DNA of 64,000 bases from Agaribacillus aureus (GTDB lineage Bacteria; Bacteroidota; Bacteroidia; Cytophagales; Cyclobacteriaceae), in the NCBI GenBank assembly GCA_030442055.1, contig JAUJEB010000001.1:2232001-2296000 (forward strand). Direction: 5' to 3'. A program made the position numbers and the translations under genes. The notes under the pieces were generated by a model. The model did no database searches, had not been told where the DNA came from, and saw only the letters and a program-made list of their open reading frames with translations. Numbering within the stretch: the first letter of the stretch is position 1; the number at the start of each line of letters is the position of its first letter. Below, in pieces: positions 17,725 to 28,632 of the stretch.

Positions 17725-18350
17725 ATGGCAATAGTAAATAATAGTTTCTGGACTATATTTAGAATAGCTGGTGTGGTAAAAAGCTTTCGTTGCATTTCCA
17801 GGCTAGCATGTTCTAATATAAAGGAACTTAAGCTAAAAAACAGCAATGAACCTGCAAAATAAACCAACAAGCCTCCATTGAACCAAAACATGGCATCCTT
17901 TTCCAGTCCGAAACTGTGATTTCCCTTTAATATCTGGTTGAAATATATAATGGCATAAATAGTAAATACAATGCTTTCGACGGTCCTTGGCGCCGTTGCA
18001 TAACTCGATACGCCATTCTGATATAAGCTAATAACAAATACCAGGAAAAATAACGCTGCTATTACAATAACTGACTTTTTCAGGTGAAAAGATTCAAATA
18101 TGTTGTAATAAACCCAACTAAACAAGGCAAACTCAAGCACTGTCAAAACATAGAGCAGGGGCAGGTTGTTAATAAGGTTATTGGCTAATTGTAAGGTAGT
18201 TATGTCTGTGAGTAAGGAAAGGAATAAATAGGCACTGAGTATCTTTAACTCAAAACTTAAGGATCTCCACTTAAAAATACCCAGGCCTAAGGGCAAAATT
18301 GCTGAATAGGAAGAAGTAGTTAAAATTAGCTGTAGGAAATCAACATTCAA
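17700..18350 (-). CDS. Seven-helix integral membrane protein, possible sensor partner
   Basis: 216 residues, almost all hydrophobic, with about seven predicted membrane segments (near 10-27, 38-55, 64-86, 93-112, 124-141, 155-176 and 190-210) and no recognised catalytic motif. It ends in a basic tail SQRKK. It lies immediately upstream of, and overlaps by 25 bp, a histidine kinase that has no sensor domain of its own, so I infer that it may supply signal detection in the membrane. Similar small membrane proteins occur beside NarL-type systems in Bacteroidota, but I cannot name a family. A transport function is also possible. Confidence 0.7.
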   Translation of the reverse strand: MNVDFLQLILTTSSYSAILPLGLGIFKWRSLSFELKILSAYLFLSLLTDITTLQLANNLINNLPLLYVLTVLEFALFSWVYYNIFESFHLKKSVIVIAALFFLVFVISLYQNGVSSYATAPRTVESIVFTIYAIIYFNQILKGNHSFGLEKDAMFWFNGGLLVYFAGSLLFFSLSSFILEHASLEMQRKLFTTPAILNIVQKLLFTIAIWVSQRKK

Positions 18351-18380
18351 TACTTGTCACTCATTTAATGGACCTTCCAT

Positions 18381-18698
18381 TTAACAGTATGGGGGACAGG
18401 GTTTTGAATGATCCATTATCAAAAATTCACCCCCCGCGTCTGCTACACCTGATCCAGGTAAAAGACTTTTTTCATTTTCATCAACTGAAACCAAAAATAG
18501 TTGAAATTCACCACTTTCGTCAATTCCATATAGCGCTCTGATCCCCACCGATCCGGGTTGGTTTAATAGTTGATTGATACAATCCTTTCCAAAAAAATGA
18601 CCGTTGATCGAACCAGGGTTTTTAGCCCTGTGTCTTTCGATTGATTTTTGTAAAGTTTCAAGGTTGACGGGTCCACCTTCATTTCCTTTAAATGCCAT
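18381..18698 (-). CDS. Small protein of unknown function
   Basis: 105 residues, no signal peptide or membrane helix. It begins with MAFKGNEGGPVNLETLQ, has a basic segment around residues 18-28 and ends in a Cys/Pro-rich tail HSKPCPPYC. The family is not recognised. It lies 30 bp upstream of the seven-helix protein gene on the same strand, so it may be the first gene of the two-component operon. The ATG is preceded by an AT-rich region that is the start of a 390-bp gap. The Cys pair in the tail could bind metal or form a disulfide, but this is speculation. Confidence 0.6.
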   Translation of the reverse strand: MAFKGNEGGPVNLETLQKSIERHRAKNPGSINGHFFGKDCINQLLNQPGSVGIRALYGIDESGEFQLFLVSVDENEKSLLPGSGVADAGGEFLIMDHSKPCPPYC

Positions 18699-19089
18699 GA
18701 TTAATTAAATTTTTAGTTGAACATATTTGTTCTTATAATTTAATTAAAATGGGCATCCCATAGAACTGGATCTCCATCGGAGAATTAATGTTGATTTTAA
18801 CTTAATCAACACAAATCTCTGACAATTAACTATTTATAACATTCACCTGCTATTATCTATAATCAATTTCAGGTATTAATACCTGCAAATTTAGGTAATT
18901 TTACGTTATAAAAAATTTATATCTTCTTGAATTTTCTTAAGAGGCATTTAGAAGGATAAAATTTACTTGTATTTTTGAAAAATATAACATTTTTAATATT
19001 GCGCTTAACAAGAATATCCAGCATGAAAATTGCACTTATTTATTATGTAACTTTAATGTTTAATTATTGCCAATAACTTGTGGTTTTTA
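18699..19089. other. Divergent intergenic region, AT-rich, with inverted repeats
   Basis: This stretch separates divergent genes and is strongly AT-rich. It carries a GTTGATT/AATCAAC repeat (18790-18796 and 18804-18810) and a 16-bp perfect palindrome further on. No coding frame or structured RNA could be supported. It most likely holds two back-to-back promoters. Confidence 0.5.
18870..18885. promoter_or_regulatory. 16-bp perfect palindrome, candidate operator
   Basis: CAGGTATTAATACCTG is its own reverse complement over all 16 bases. It stands about mid-way between two divergent genes, where a dimeric regulator could bind. A related half, AGGTAAT, follows 7 bp later. No regulator is known for it. 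Confidence 0.4.
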
Positions 19090-19779
19090 ATGAAAAATAT
19101 GTTGAGCAACAAAAAGCACCTGGTCCTGATAATTGTAATCCTGGTCTCTTTCGCCAGGATTCAAAGTGAAGCACAGACCTATATTGGTGTGAAGAGAGGT
19201 GTAAGCTTTTCCCAGGCCACTTTTGACGATGTTGATCCAAATTACAATATGGAGATCGTACAGGAACAAACCCAGGGTGATATTACCGGCTTAATACTGA
19301 AATTCCTTCAGGATAAACACGCCGGGCTACTGTTCGAATTTAACATGATTGACAAAGGCTGGACTCAAATTGTAGATGAAAATTTTAAATACAAAACTAC
19401 CCTTAAATATTTGAATCTATACCCGCAAAGTCAGGTAGTTTTAGGAAAGCGAAAATTCAGACTTTTTTTTATTGGCGGGCCCTACGTAAGCTATTTGTAT
19501 GACGCAGAAAGTTCTGAAATACCCGCTGATCAGGTAGAGAACATCCCTTTTATTTATGATAGCGAACGAGACAACAAATGGGATTTTGGGCTGGGAGGTG
19601 GCGGCGGATTTAGCCTGGAAACCAAACTCGGTAATTTTCAAATTGATGGGAAATTCAGCCTTGGATTGAGCAATATTATCGAAAAAGAACAAGACACTGA
19701 TCCCGAGTTTTCCAGAAACCAGACCATTGAAGTCAGCTTTTCCTACTCATATCCTTTATTTAATAAAAAAGACAATTGA
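19090..19779 (+). CDS. Outer-membrane beta-barrel (porin-family) protein
   Basis: 229 residues from ATG 19090; a TTG 12 bp upstream is possible but adds nothing. The signal peptide ends near SEAQ. The mature protein begins with TYIGVKRGVSFSQATFDD, the pattern of the Bacteroidota outer-membrane beta-barrel domain in which the first strand is Gly-rich and the second part has alternating aromatic residues, and it ends with an aromatic strand (SFSYSYPLF). A Gly-rich turn GLGGGGGF near residue 172 precedes the last strands. Such eight-stranded proteins have no assigned function in most cases. It is monocistronic and divergent from the small-protein gene upstream. Confidence 0.75.
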   Translation: MKNMLSNKKHLVLIIVILVSFARIQSEAQTYIGVKRGVSFSQATFDDVDPNYNMEIVQEQTQGDITGLILKFLQDKHAGLLFEFNMIDKGWTQIVDENFKYKTTLKYLNLYPQSQVVLGKRKFRLFFIGGPYVSYLYDAESSEIPADQVENIPFIYDSERDNKWDFGLGGGGGFSLETKLGNFQIDGKFSLGLSNIIEKEQDTDPEFSRNQTIEVSFSYSYPLFNKKDN

Positions 19780-19932
19780 TAGATAATTTGACCGGATGTC
19801 TGAATCACGTGGTTTCATTGACCCTGGTGCGCGATAATCCTAGCCGGTCTTAAGACGATTAGCCTGTGATCCCACCACACCAGGCGCTGGCCATGCCATA
19901 GACGTTATTAAAAGCTTTGAACCTTGATGTAT

Positions 19933-20979
19933 TTACTTTCCAAACGCTTCCTTTGAGTGATTGAGACTGGTACCTATTACAGGGAAGCTTATCTTGAAAA
20001 GGGCATAAAAACCACGGTTTTTAATGCCAGGCCTAAAACCGATCTCAGCACCATAAGCCCAGCTGAAATCGCGATTAAACTTGCCTTCCATACCTCCTCT
20101 AACTCCCAATATGTTGGTTTTCAGAACATCAGTATCATAAACACTGCCGTTGTATCTAACGTCATCTACGGTTATGGAAGGCGCAATAATAATATCCAGA
20201 TAGGTGGTAAATATTAAATCACTGGTTAAGTCGCTATATGTTTTTTCCGGCTTCACCGCAAAGTTTTTAATCCAGGCCGATGAGCCACCTACGTAAATTC
20301 CCTTGGCGCTCAGATTGCCAAATATTACAGCGTCGCCATTAATTGGCACACCGGATTCATCAACCAATGTCACCGACTGCTTTTCCAACGCCCTGTCAAG
20401 ATCCGTAGAGGTATCATAGGCCATTCCACCTAATCTGACGCCATAGATCTTTCTTACTTTTGAAGGAATAACGGCATGGTCAGGAACTTTTGCCACCCAC
20501 TTTCTCCCTTTATAGCGCTTGGAATAAAGTACCATTCGCGTCTCGGTGTCGTCCTCTTTATCAACTACATGATAAGTCGCGCCAAGTTCAAAATAATTAT
20601 AGACATTGGGAATATTATCGACATTGCTGTTCTTTTCGGCGATATCACGAGAGTGATCAAACTTTTTAGTGTAAGTTTTTCGGCCGTGTGCCCTGAAATC
20701 CAATTTATCTTTTAAATAGTATTGCGCCTCAATGCCAAATCCTACATTTACATTGGCTACAAACAGTTCCCCATATAGGGGTTGGATCATTAAAAACAAC
20801 TTATGAATTTCATAGGGAGTATCGTAGATTTCTTCATAGGTGAAGGTATTGCTACCAGACTTTCTAAATTGCCCGTTGGTTATATCAACGCTGGCAACAA
20901 AGATCATGAATATCACAAAAACTCTTAAAACACTTCGATAATCTGCCTTTTGATAAAAAATATTAACTTTCATATGCAC
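19933..20979 (-). CDS. Secreted, probably outer-membrane protein of unknown function
   Basis: 348 residues, with MHMKVN at the start (either ATG fits, at 20979 or 20973), a basic region and a hydrophobic signal core to about residue 36 (DITNGQ). The mature part alternates polar and hydrophobic residues, with YNYFELGATYHV, a KIYGVRLGGMAYDT segment and a C-terminal GFYALFKISFP strand, suggesting a beta-barrel of the outer membrane. No family is recognised. It is convergent with the beta-barrel gene before it, with 153 bp between them, and has no partner in an operon. Confidence 0.65.
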   Translation of the reverse strand: MHMKVNIFYQKADYRSVLRVFVIFMIFVASVDITNGQFRKSGSNTFTYEEIYDTPYEIHKLFLMIQPLYGELFVANVNVGFGIEAQYYLKDKLDFRAHGRKTYTKKFDHSRDIAEKNSNVDNIPNVYNYFELGATYHVVDKEDDTETRMVLYSKRYKGRKWVAKVPDHAVIPSKVRKIYGVRLGGMAYDTSTDLDRALEKQSVTLVDESGVPINGDAVIFGNLSAKGIYVGGSSAWIKNFAVKPEKTYSDLTSDLIFTTYLDIIIAPSITVDDVRYNGSVYDTDVLKTNILGVRGGMEGKFNRDFSWAYGAEIGFRPGIKNRGFYALFKISFPVIGTSLNHSKEAFGK

Positions 20980-21316
20980 ACATTAACATGCTTTACAAGA
21001 TTTCCGGTCAACCTGGTTAATACGATGACTTATAGTATTACCATGACGCATAACCCTCAAATTTTAAAATATTCCAATTATTAAAGATAAATTTATTATC
21101 TGCCGAAAATCGTGCATTAATGGTTAGAAAATCACATGTAAAATTTTCTTTCTAAATATTTCATTTTCAAATACATGGCTGAAGAGATGATGAATAGCGG
21201 TATTTTGAAGCTCTTTTTATTTGATATTAAGCTTGAATAATTGCCTAATTATCTGTAAGTTTTAGCAATATTTTTATTATTTTTAAAACTATTCTCATAT
21301 ATAATAACTGTAAATT
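20980..21316. other. AT-rich intergenic region
   Basis: The 337 bp separate divergent genes and are rich in A and T runs. I see no coding frame, tRNA-like or terminator-like structure. It probably holds the promoters of both flanking genes. Confidence 0.4.
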
Positions 21317-21565
21317 TTGGAAAAATTCAAAAAACTAACCATTGACCAACAAGCCAAATATGTGAAGATTAAGGGAAACTATCTTTCCATCAGGGAAAAT
21401 CGTCACTTTCTGATTGATTTATATGGTATCGATGATTTCTTTGTAGAACTTTGGTATAGTCCAAATTCAGTTGGCATTAACCAAATTCGATCGTTTAAAG
21501 ACGTCAGGCAACTAGAGCCCTATCTAAAAAATATCGACATTTCCGGTATTGGCATTTGTAAATAG
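21317..21565 (+). CDS. Small protein of unknown function
   Basis: 82 residues starting at TTG 21317. It opens with a charged helix MEKFKKLTIDQQAKYVKIKGNY, followed by a segment rich in aromatic residues (FFVELWYSP) and ends GIGICK. There is no signal peptide, so it should be cytoplasmic. The amphipathic, non-repetitive composition and good codon pattern suggest a real gene, but no family is recognised. It is isolated: 337 bp from the upstream gene and 220 bp before the tRNA. Confidence 0.55.
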   Translation: MEKFKKLTIDQQAKYVKIKGNYLSIRENRHFLIDLYGIDDFFVELWYSPNSVGINQIRSFKDVRQLEPYLKNIDISGIGICK

Positions 21566-21785
21566 CAATGCTAAAAAACTAAGCGGCGGGCAATTGCCTT
21601 TTTGGCCGAGACTTCATTTTTTAACTACTTATACTCTTAGATTTTATTGCTAATTGAGTTAATAATTATATTTTTGCAATCGCAGTTTGGCTTGCATAAA
21701 ATTTGATGTTTTAACACACCGATTTTAGAAATCAATGATGTTGATAGTTTGCTAAGCCATTTAAATTGTGGATAAAAATCAACAG

Positions 21786-21859
21786 GCGTCCGTAGTTCAA
21801 CTGGATAGAATACCGGATTTCGGCTCCGGGGGTTGAGGGTTCGAATCCTTCCGGACGTG
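21786..21859 (+). tRNA. tRNA-Arg (anticodon UCG)
   Basis: 74 nt fold into a full cloverleaf. The acceptor is GCGTCCG with CGGACGT (one G-T pair at the end); the D arm is GTTC/GAAT; the anticodon stem is CCGGA/TCCGG with loop TTTCGGC, giving anticodon TCG (codons CGA, by wobble CGG); the T arm is GAGGG/CCTTC with TTCGAAT. The discriminator base is G at 21859. A CCA end is not encoded, since CAAAAG follows, so CCA must be added by the nucleotidyltransferase. It is a single tRNA gene with its own terminator. Confidence 0.95.
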
Positions 21860-21860
21860 C

Positions 21861-21889
21861 AAAAGTCCTCAGCATATTGAGGACTTTTT
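21861..21889 (+). terminator. Rho-independent terminator of tRNA-Arg
   Basis: AAAGTCCTCA and TGAGGACTTT form a ten-base-pair stem around GCATAT, followed by a T-run. It starts 2 nt after the tRNA, so it should end the tRNA precursor. It also argues that translation of the next gene begins only after this point. Confidence 0.85.
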
Positions 21890-21948
21890 CATTTAGACAG
21901 CAGTTTTTTTGTATTCTTCAGCAAACTAATTTTCAAGCATCTTTTGAT

Positions 21949-22824
21949 ATGATGAAATTTGCCGCCGTCGATATCGGATCAAATGCTATTCGATTCCAAA
22001 TCTCAACCGTATTAAACAATCAGGGAGATATCTCCTTCAAAAAACTGGAATACATCAGGTTTCCCCTGCGGTTGGGCCATGACGTATTTATACATAAAAA
22101 AATCAGTGCGGTAAGTGAAGCTAAATTTCTCAAGCTAATGAAGGCATTTTCACTGCTGATAGATCTTTATGAAGTAGACGACCTCATGATATGCGCCACC
22201 TCCGCAATGCGTGAATCAACTAACGGCCCGGAGATCGCGGACAAGGTAAAAAAAGAAACCGATCTCCTCATCGAAATCATTGATGGTGAAAGAGAGGCAG
22301 AAATGATAAATGACACTTTATCGATGTTTATTAATGATAAGGAACACCTTCACATCGATGTTGGCGGTGGTAGTACGGAGCTTAACCTTTATCAAAATGG
22401 GGGAAAGATCGCTTCCCGCTCTTTTCAAATAGGTTCCGTTAGAAAACTGGAAAATATGGATACGGTAGAATCCTGGCTGGAGATGGAAAGCTGGGTAAAA
22501 TCTCATGTCGATCAAAAGTTTAATGAAGTGACCGCTATCGGAACAGGCGGTAATATCAACAAGATTTTTGAGCTGGCGGAAAAAAAGTCCGGCTACACGC
22601 TGTCTTTAAAAAAGATCGAAGAGATTCGTGCATACCTGATGCGTTTTTCAATTCCGGAAAGAATCAATATACTCCGACTAAACCCTGACAGAGCCGATGT
22701 TATTATCCCTGCTTCCGAAATCTATATTGCTGTCATGAAATGGGCCAGGGCAAAGAAAATGAAAGTACCTGCTGTCGGCCTAAAGGATGGTATAATCAAA
22801 GCATTATACGAAAAAAACAGATAA
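21949..22824 (+). CDS. Ppx/GppA-type exopolyphosphatase
   Basis: 291 residues from ATG 21949; a TTG 72 bp upstream lies inside the tRNA terminator and is rejected. ASKHA-fold motifs of the Ppx/GppA family are all present: phosphate loop VDIGSNAIRFQ near the start, GEREAEMI (about 129-136), a second loop HIDVGGGSTELN (about 149-160) and GTGGNI (about 211-216). It removes terminal phosphate from polyphosphate or pppGpp. At under 300 residues it is a short form, lacking the C-terminal HD-like domains of E. coli Ppx. It ends 12 bp from the convergent ppk1, the enzyme making the polymer it degrades. Confidence 0.88.
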   Translation: MMKFAAVDIGSNAIRFQISTVLNNQGDISFKKLEYIRFPLRLGHDVFIHKKISAVSEAKFLKLMKAFSLLIDLYEVDDLMICATSAMRESTNGPEIADKVKKETDLLIEIIDGEREAEMINDTLSMFINDKEHLHIDVGGGSTELNLYQNGGKIASRSFQIGSVRKLENMDTVESWLEMESWVKSHVDQKFNEVTAIGTGGNINKIFELAEKKSGYTLSLKKIEEIRAYLMRFSIPERINILRLNPDRADVIIPASEIYIAVMKWARAKKMKVPAVGLKDGIIKALYEKNR

Positions 22825-22836
22825 TCCCGCGACAGG

Positions 22837-24963
22837 CTACTCCTCAAAAATATCCACTCCCATTATATCATCTGCCGTTACATCAAAAAATTTCTTGTGA
22901 ATATTAAATGGCTCCTCATCCTGGAAATCTTTTTTCCTATAGCTACCATCCTCATTCATGATGTAGGTGTTGACATTATCCTTAAGGTTGTAATTTAATA
23001 TGTTAATAACCTGCTGTTTGCAAAAATCATCGACGATTAGAAACAGTGATTCAATTCTCCTGTCGAAACTTCTCACCATAATATCGGCACTTCCCCCATA
23101 TACCTTGGGTTTTCCAAGGTTATGAAAATAATAGATCCTGGAATGCTCCAGAAAATCCCCTACGATCGAAATCACCTCGATGTTGTCGCTCAGCCCGGCT
23201 CGGTGAGGTCTCAGGCAACAAATACCACGGACAATCAATTTAATAGGCACACCCTGGCTGGATGCTAAATACAACTCATGAATTATCTCTTTATCCTGCA
23301 GTGAGTTGATTTTTAATACAATACCACTACTGAGGCCGCTTTTTGCATGTTGTGCCTCGGTTTGGATCAACTCAATCAGTTTATTTCTCATATCCCCTGG
23401 CGCCGTGATCAGATATTCATAATAATTAGGCCTTGAGTGACCGGTGATAACATTAAAAAATTCGGAAATATCTTCTGCGTAAACCTCATTGGTACTCATC
23501 AACCCCAAATCTGTATATAGCCGGGATGTGCTTTCATTATAGTTGCCACTGGACATATGCACATATCTTGTAACCTTTTTTCCTTCCTTATGCACTATCA
23601 ATAGCAATTTGGTGTGGGTCTTATAGCTACCAATACCATAAATTACAAAACAACCGGCCTTTTGTAATTTTTTAGCTTCCCTCATGTTGTTTTCTTCATC
23701 AAACCGGGCTTTTACTTCGAAAAGTACAGAAACGTGTTTTCCGCTTTCAGCCGCTTTGAGCAATGCCGCCGTGACTCTCGAGTCTTTTGCCAGTCGATAT
23801 ATGGTAAGTTTAATAGCTAATACACCGGGGTCATCTGCCGCTTTTTCCAATAACTCAAGCACCGGTTCCATGCTATTATAAGGCATGTGCAATAAAATAT
23901 CCCGGCTTTTTAAAAGATCAAAAATATTGTCAGGTTTTTCCGAGGCAAAACTCAAAGGTGATACCGGCGTTGTCAGCTCGGGTTGTCTGTCTGCAAATTC
24001 CGGGTGGTTAATGATTTGCCAGAATGCGGTAAAATCCAGCAAACTTTCGGAATCAGCCATAAAAACATTAAAATCATCCAGCTCCCACCGATCCTTTAGC
24101 GTTTTCATGATCCACTTATTTTCCTTGCCAATCAACTCCATACGAACCACTCGCCCGGTCTTCCTGGTTTGCAGCTTGCTTTGTAGCTCCTCGATGAAGT
24201 TAGTTTCAATATCATCACTTTCCTCAAGTGTGAAATCCCCGTTTCGCGTTATTCTGAATAAGGTGCTGGCGAGGATATTTACGTTTCTGAAAAGCTTGTG
24301 AATATTGTCGGCGATGATCTGCTCGATCGGCACAAAGATAATCTTGTCTTTTCGCACAATCTCAAAAAACCTGGGAAGGTTTTGAGGAATTTGAACGAAA
24401 GACAATTTCTTGCCTTCCTTTTTCCCCTTGATCGCCTTTGTGACTACACCAAAGGTAAGCACTTTATTCATCAGCACCGGAAATGTATGATAGCCATCAT
24501 AGACCATCGGTGTTAGCATGGGATGAATAAATTTTTTAAAATAGTCATTGGCCTTTTCTTTTTCTTTCTGATAAATATCATCCAGGGACAATATCTCAAA
24601 ATTGTTTTGCTCGAAAAGAGGTTTTAGGAATTGGAGATAATATTCGCTTTGATCTTTGAAAAATATCTGAGACTCCAGCAGTAATTTTTTCCTGAAAGGT
24701 ATCTCGCGCAATCCGGAGTAATCGATGCGCTGCTTACCGTAGTCAAGATAATTATATAAGCTTCCCACTCTTATCATAAAGAACTCGTCCAGGTTTGAGG
24801 CGGTAATGGCCAGGAACTTTAACCGTTCAAAAATAGTTCTGTCCTCATTTTTTGCCTGATCCAACACCCGATAATTGAACTTTAGCCAGCTCAGATCGCG
24901 GCTGATGTAATCACTTTCCTCAATCAAGGTGGTTAACCTATTCTCACTTACTGTAGTCGTCAT
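22837..24963 (-). CDS. ppk1: Polyphosphate kinase 1
   Basis: 708 residues, the normal length of Ppk1, which polymerises the gamma phosphate of ATP into inorganic polyphosphate. Visible motifs: the N-terminal YISRDLSWLKFNYRVL, the ITASNLDEFFMIRVG block, HMSSGNYN (near residue 468) with the likely phospho-acceptor His, and VRGICCLRPHRAG followed by FLEHSRIYYF (near residue 604) of the C-terminal PLD-like domains. It is transcribed on the opposite strand and convergent with the exopolyphosphatase gene, a pairing that would set polyphosphate level. Polyphosphate supports stress survival and motility in many bacteria. Confidence 0.97.
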   Translation of the reverse strand: MTTTVSENRLTTLIEESDYISRDLSWLKFNYRVLDQAKNEDRTIFERLKFLAITASNLDEFFMIRVGSLYNYLDYGKQRIDYSGLREIPFRKKLLLESQIFFKDQSEYYLQFLKPLFEQNNFEILSLDDIYQKEKEKANDYFKKFIHPMLTPMVYDGYHTFPVLMNKVLTFGVVTKAIKGKKEGKKLSFVQIPQNLPRFFEIVRKDKIIFVPIEQIIADNIHKLFRNVNILASTLFRITRNGDFTLEESDDIETNFIEELQSKLQTRKTGRVVRMELIGKENKWIMKTLKDRWELDDFNVFMADSESLLDFTAFWQIINHPEFADRQPELTTPVSPLSFASEKPDNIFDLLKSRDILLHMPYNSMEPVLELLEKAADDPGVLAIKLTIYRLAKDSRVTAALLKAAESGKHVSVLFEVKARFDEENNMREAKKLQKAGCFVIYGIGSYKTHTKLLLIVHKEGKKVTRYVHMSSGNYNESTSRLYTDLGLMSTNEVYAEDISEFFNVITGHSRPNYYEYLITAPGDMRNKLIELIQTEAQHAKSGLSSGIVLKINSLQDKEIIHELYLASSQGVPIKLIVRGICCLRPHRAGLSDNIEVISIVGDFLEHSRIYYFHNLGKPKVYGGSADIMVRSFDRRIESLFLIVDDFCKQQVINILNYNLKDNVNTYIMNEDGSYRKKDFQDEEPFNIHKKFFDVTADDIMGVDIFEE

Positions 24964-25002
24964 TGGCCTGATTCCAATTTTAAATGCCGAAAATTGTTTA
25001 AC

Positions 25003-25029
25003 AAAAAAGGGTTCATTTTGTGAACCCTT
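25003..25029 (-). terminator. Rho-independent terminator of gyrB
   Basis: On the minus strand AAGGGTTCA and TGAACCCTT form a nine-base-pair stem with a five-base loop, followed by TTTTTTGTT. It lies 25 bp after the gyrB stop. Confidence 0.85.
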
Positions 25030-25054
25030 ATGATACCAATATTTTCAATACTTA

Positions 25055-27022
<1,968 letters not shown>

Positions 27023-27033
27023 TCAAAATCTCC

Positions 27034-27041
27034 CAAAAATA
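27034..27041 (-). promoter_or_regulatory. Candidate -7 promoter element of gyrB
   Basis: The minus strand reads TATTTTTG, a match to TAnnTTTG, 20 bp before the gyrB ATG. No convincing -33 element is present, so only the -7 half is supported. Confidence 0.3.
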
Positions 27042-27288
27042 CAACAATTAAACTTCTTTTGCATGTTAATGCTTGTTAAATAAGGAACAAATTTGGGATC
27101 ACTCCGATAACGCGAATTTTGTGTTTCTATTAAATACCTCACCCAACAAGAACCCACTAATATAGTATTTTTTTTTATTGCCGCACAAAGCGGAAAATAA
27201 CCGGCATCATTAGCTCATATTTTTTAGAATAATTCATTATGAATTATTCAACTAATTATTTAGTTTTGATAAAAAATAAGCAGCCATC

Positions 27289-28632
27289 ATGAGAAAATTT
27301 AGTTTTTTAATCATTGTTCTGATTTTTCATCAGGCTTATTCCCCGGCACTGGCGCAATCGGCTGAGACCGAGGAAAAATCGAAGACAGAGCGTAGCCGAG
27401 ATGCTATCTTTCACCGCAGGCCATCGCCTTCCGAGTTTCACTTCTTAAAGCTTAAACAGGACTCTCTACGTGCAGTCGCCAAAAAAAGAGCGGCTATTTC
27501 AGGAGAAAAAAGGCTGCAAAGGGCGTCCATTAATGCCAGAAAGGACACGGTAACACACCTGAACCTTTCTCATGCCGGGCTCCGGGAGATCCCCGATTTT
27601 GTTTACGCCTACAAAAACCTGGTCTCGCTAGACTTATCGCATAATCGTATTACAAGTTTACCTAAATCGCTTAACCAGCTCAAAAAGCTAAAAGAACTCA
27701 GTCTTGCTTCAAATGCATTAAACGCCTCAAAGCTAAAAATCAAAAAAATACATGGTATCAAAAGTCTGTATCTGCAACAAAATGACCTGACAAAGTTTCC
27801 TTCCCGTTTGACCCGGCTAAAATCTATCGTTGAAATTAACCTTGATAAAAACAACCTGTCGAGAATTCCACCAAAACTAAAAAAGTATAAGAACTTAAAA
27901 ACGGTCAAATTAAGTAATAACCTCGGACTAAACCCTGGTAAGCGGTCGTTAAAAAAGTTGGCACACATAGAAATACTAAGGATCAACAATTGTGGCATTA
28001 AGACTTTGACGAAAAATCTTTATGCCCTAAAAAATCTGAGGGAATTGCAGCTATCACAAAATCAAATTAAGGTAATTCCCGAGGGCATCAAAGCGTTAAG
28101 TCAGCTGGAGGTGTTGACATTCTATAAAAACCAGATCATTGCGCTGCCTTCCGGGTTTTATGAGCTAAGAAAGCTAAAGGAAGTGGATTTGTATTACAAT
28201 CAAATTGATGAAGTTGCCCCTGAAATCAAGAACTTGAAGGAATTAAAAATATTATACCTGGCCTTCAACCAACTGCATACGCTCCCTTCGGAATTAGGAT
28301 CGCTGTCCAACCTCCGGCGACTTTATTTGCATCACAACAAATTGACCACCATCCCCGACGCTTTTAGCGATCTGACGCAGTTGCAGGTCTTACATCTTAA
28401 TAATAACTATTTTACTGATTTTCCTTATCCGGTGCTTAAATTAACTACGTTATTGGACCTGGATATCTCGGAAAACGAGATCTTTGAAATTCCGGAACAG
28501 ATATTGGACCTGGAACAGCTAAAACTATTATTTCTTCACAAAAACCCAATTGAGGCCAAAACAGCGGATTCCTTGCAGTTTCAAACTTTAATGGAGTCAT
28601 TTAGAAAAAAGGGTACTACTGTCAATTATTAG
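27289..28632 (+). CDS. Secreted leucine-rich repeat protein
   Basis: 447 residues with a signal peptide ending near ALAQ (residue 23), a charged linker of about 60 residues, then some 14-15 leucine-rich repeats of 22-24 residues from about 86 to the end. The repeat pattern is L-x-x-L-x-L-x-x-N-x-I/L-x-x-I/L-P, as in LSLDLSHNRITSLPKSL and later repeats, typical of the bacterial/plant-type LRR. The repeats are irregular in the first third (KLKIKKIHGIKSLYL), regular afterwards. The lack of a sorting domain or lipobox suggests a periplasmic protein that binds another protein. It has no operon partner and its stop overlaps that of the convergent CoA-binding protein by 4 bp. Confidence 0.88.
   Translation: MRKFSFLIIVLIFHQAYSPALAQSAETEEKSKTERSRDAIFHRRPSPSEFHFLKLKQDSLRAVAKKRAAISGEKRLQRASINARKDTVTHLNLSHAGLREIPDFVYAYKNLVSLDLSHNRITSLPKSLNQLKKLKELSLASNALNASKLKIKKIHGIKSLYLQQNDLTKFPSRLTRLKSIVEINLDKNNLSRIPPKLKKYKNLKTVKLSNNLGLNPGKRSLKKLAHIEILRINNCGIKTLTKNLYALKNLRELQLSQNQIKVIPEGIKALSQLEVLTFYKNQIIALPSGFYELRKLKEVDLYYNQIDEVAPEIKNLKELKILYLAFNQLHTLPSELGSLSNLRRLYLHHNKLTTIPDAFSDLTQLQVLHLNNNYFTDFPYPVLKLTTLLDLDISENEIFEIPEQILDLEQLKLLFLHKNPIEAKTADSLQFQTLMESFRKKGTTVNY

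Noticed and set aside
23885-24301. Plus-strand open frame of 138 codons
   Set aside because: It lies wholly inside ppk1 on the opposite strand and has low-complexity Ser/Leu composition typical of a shadow frame.
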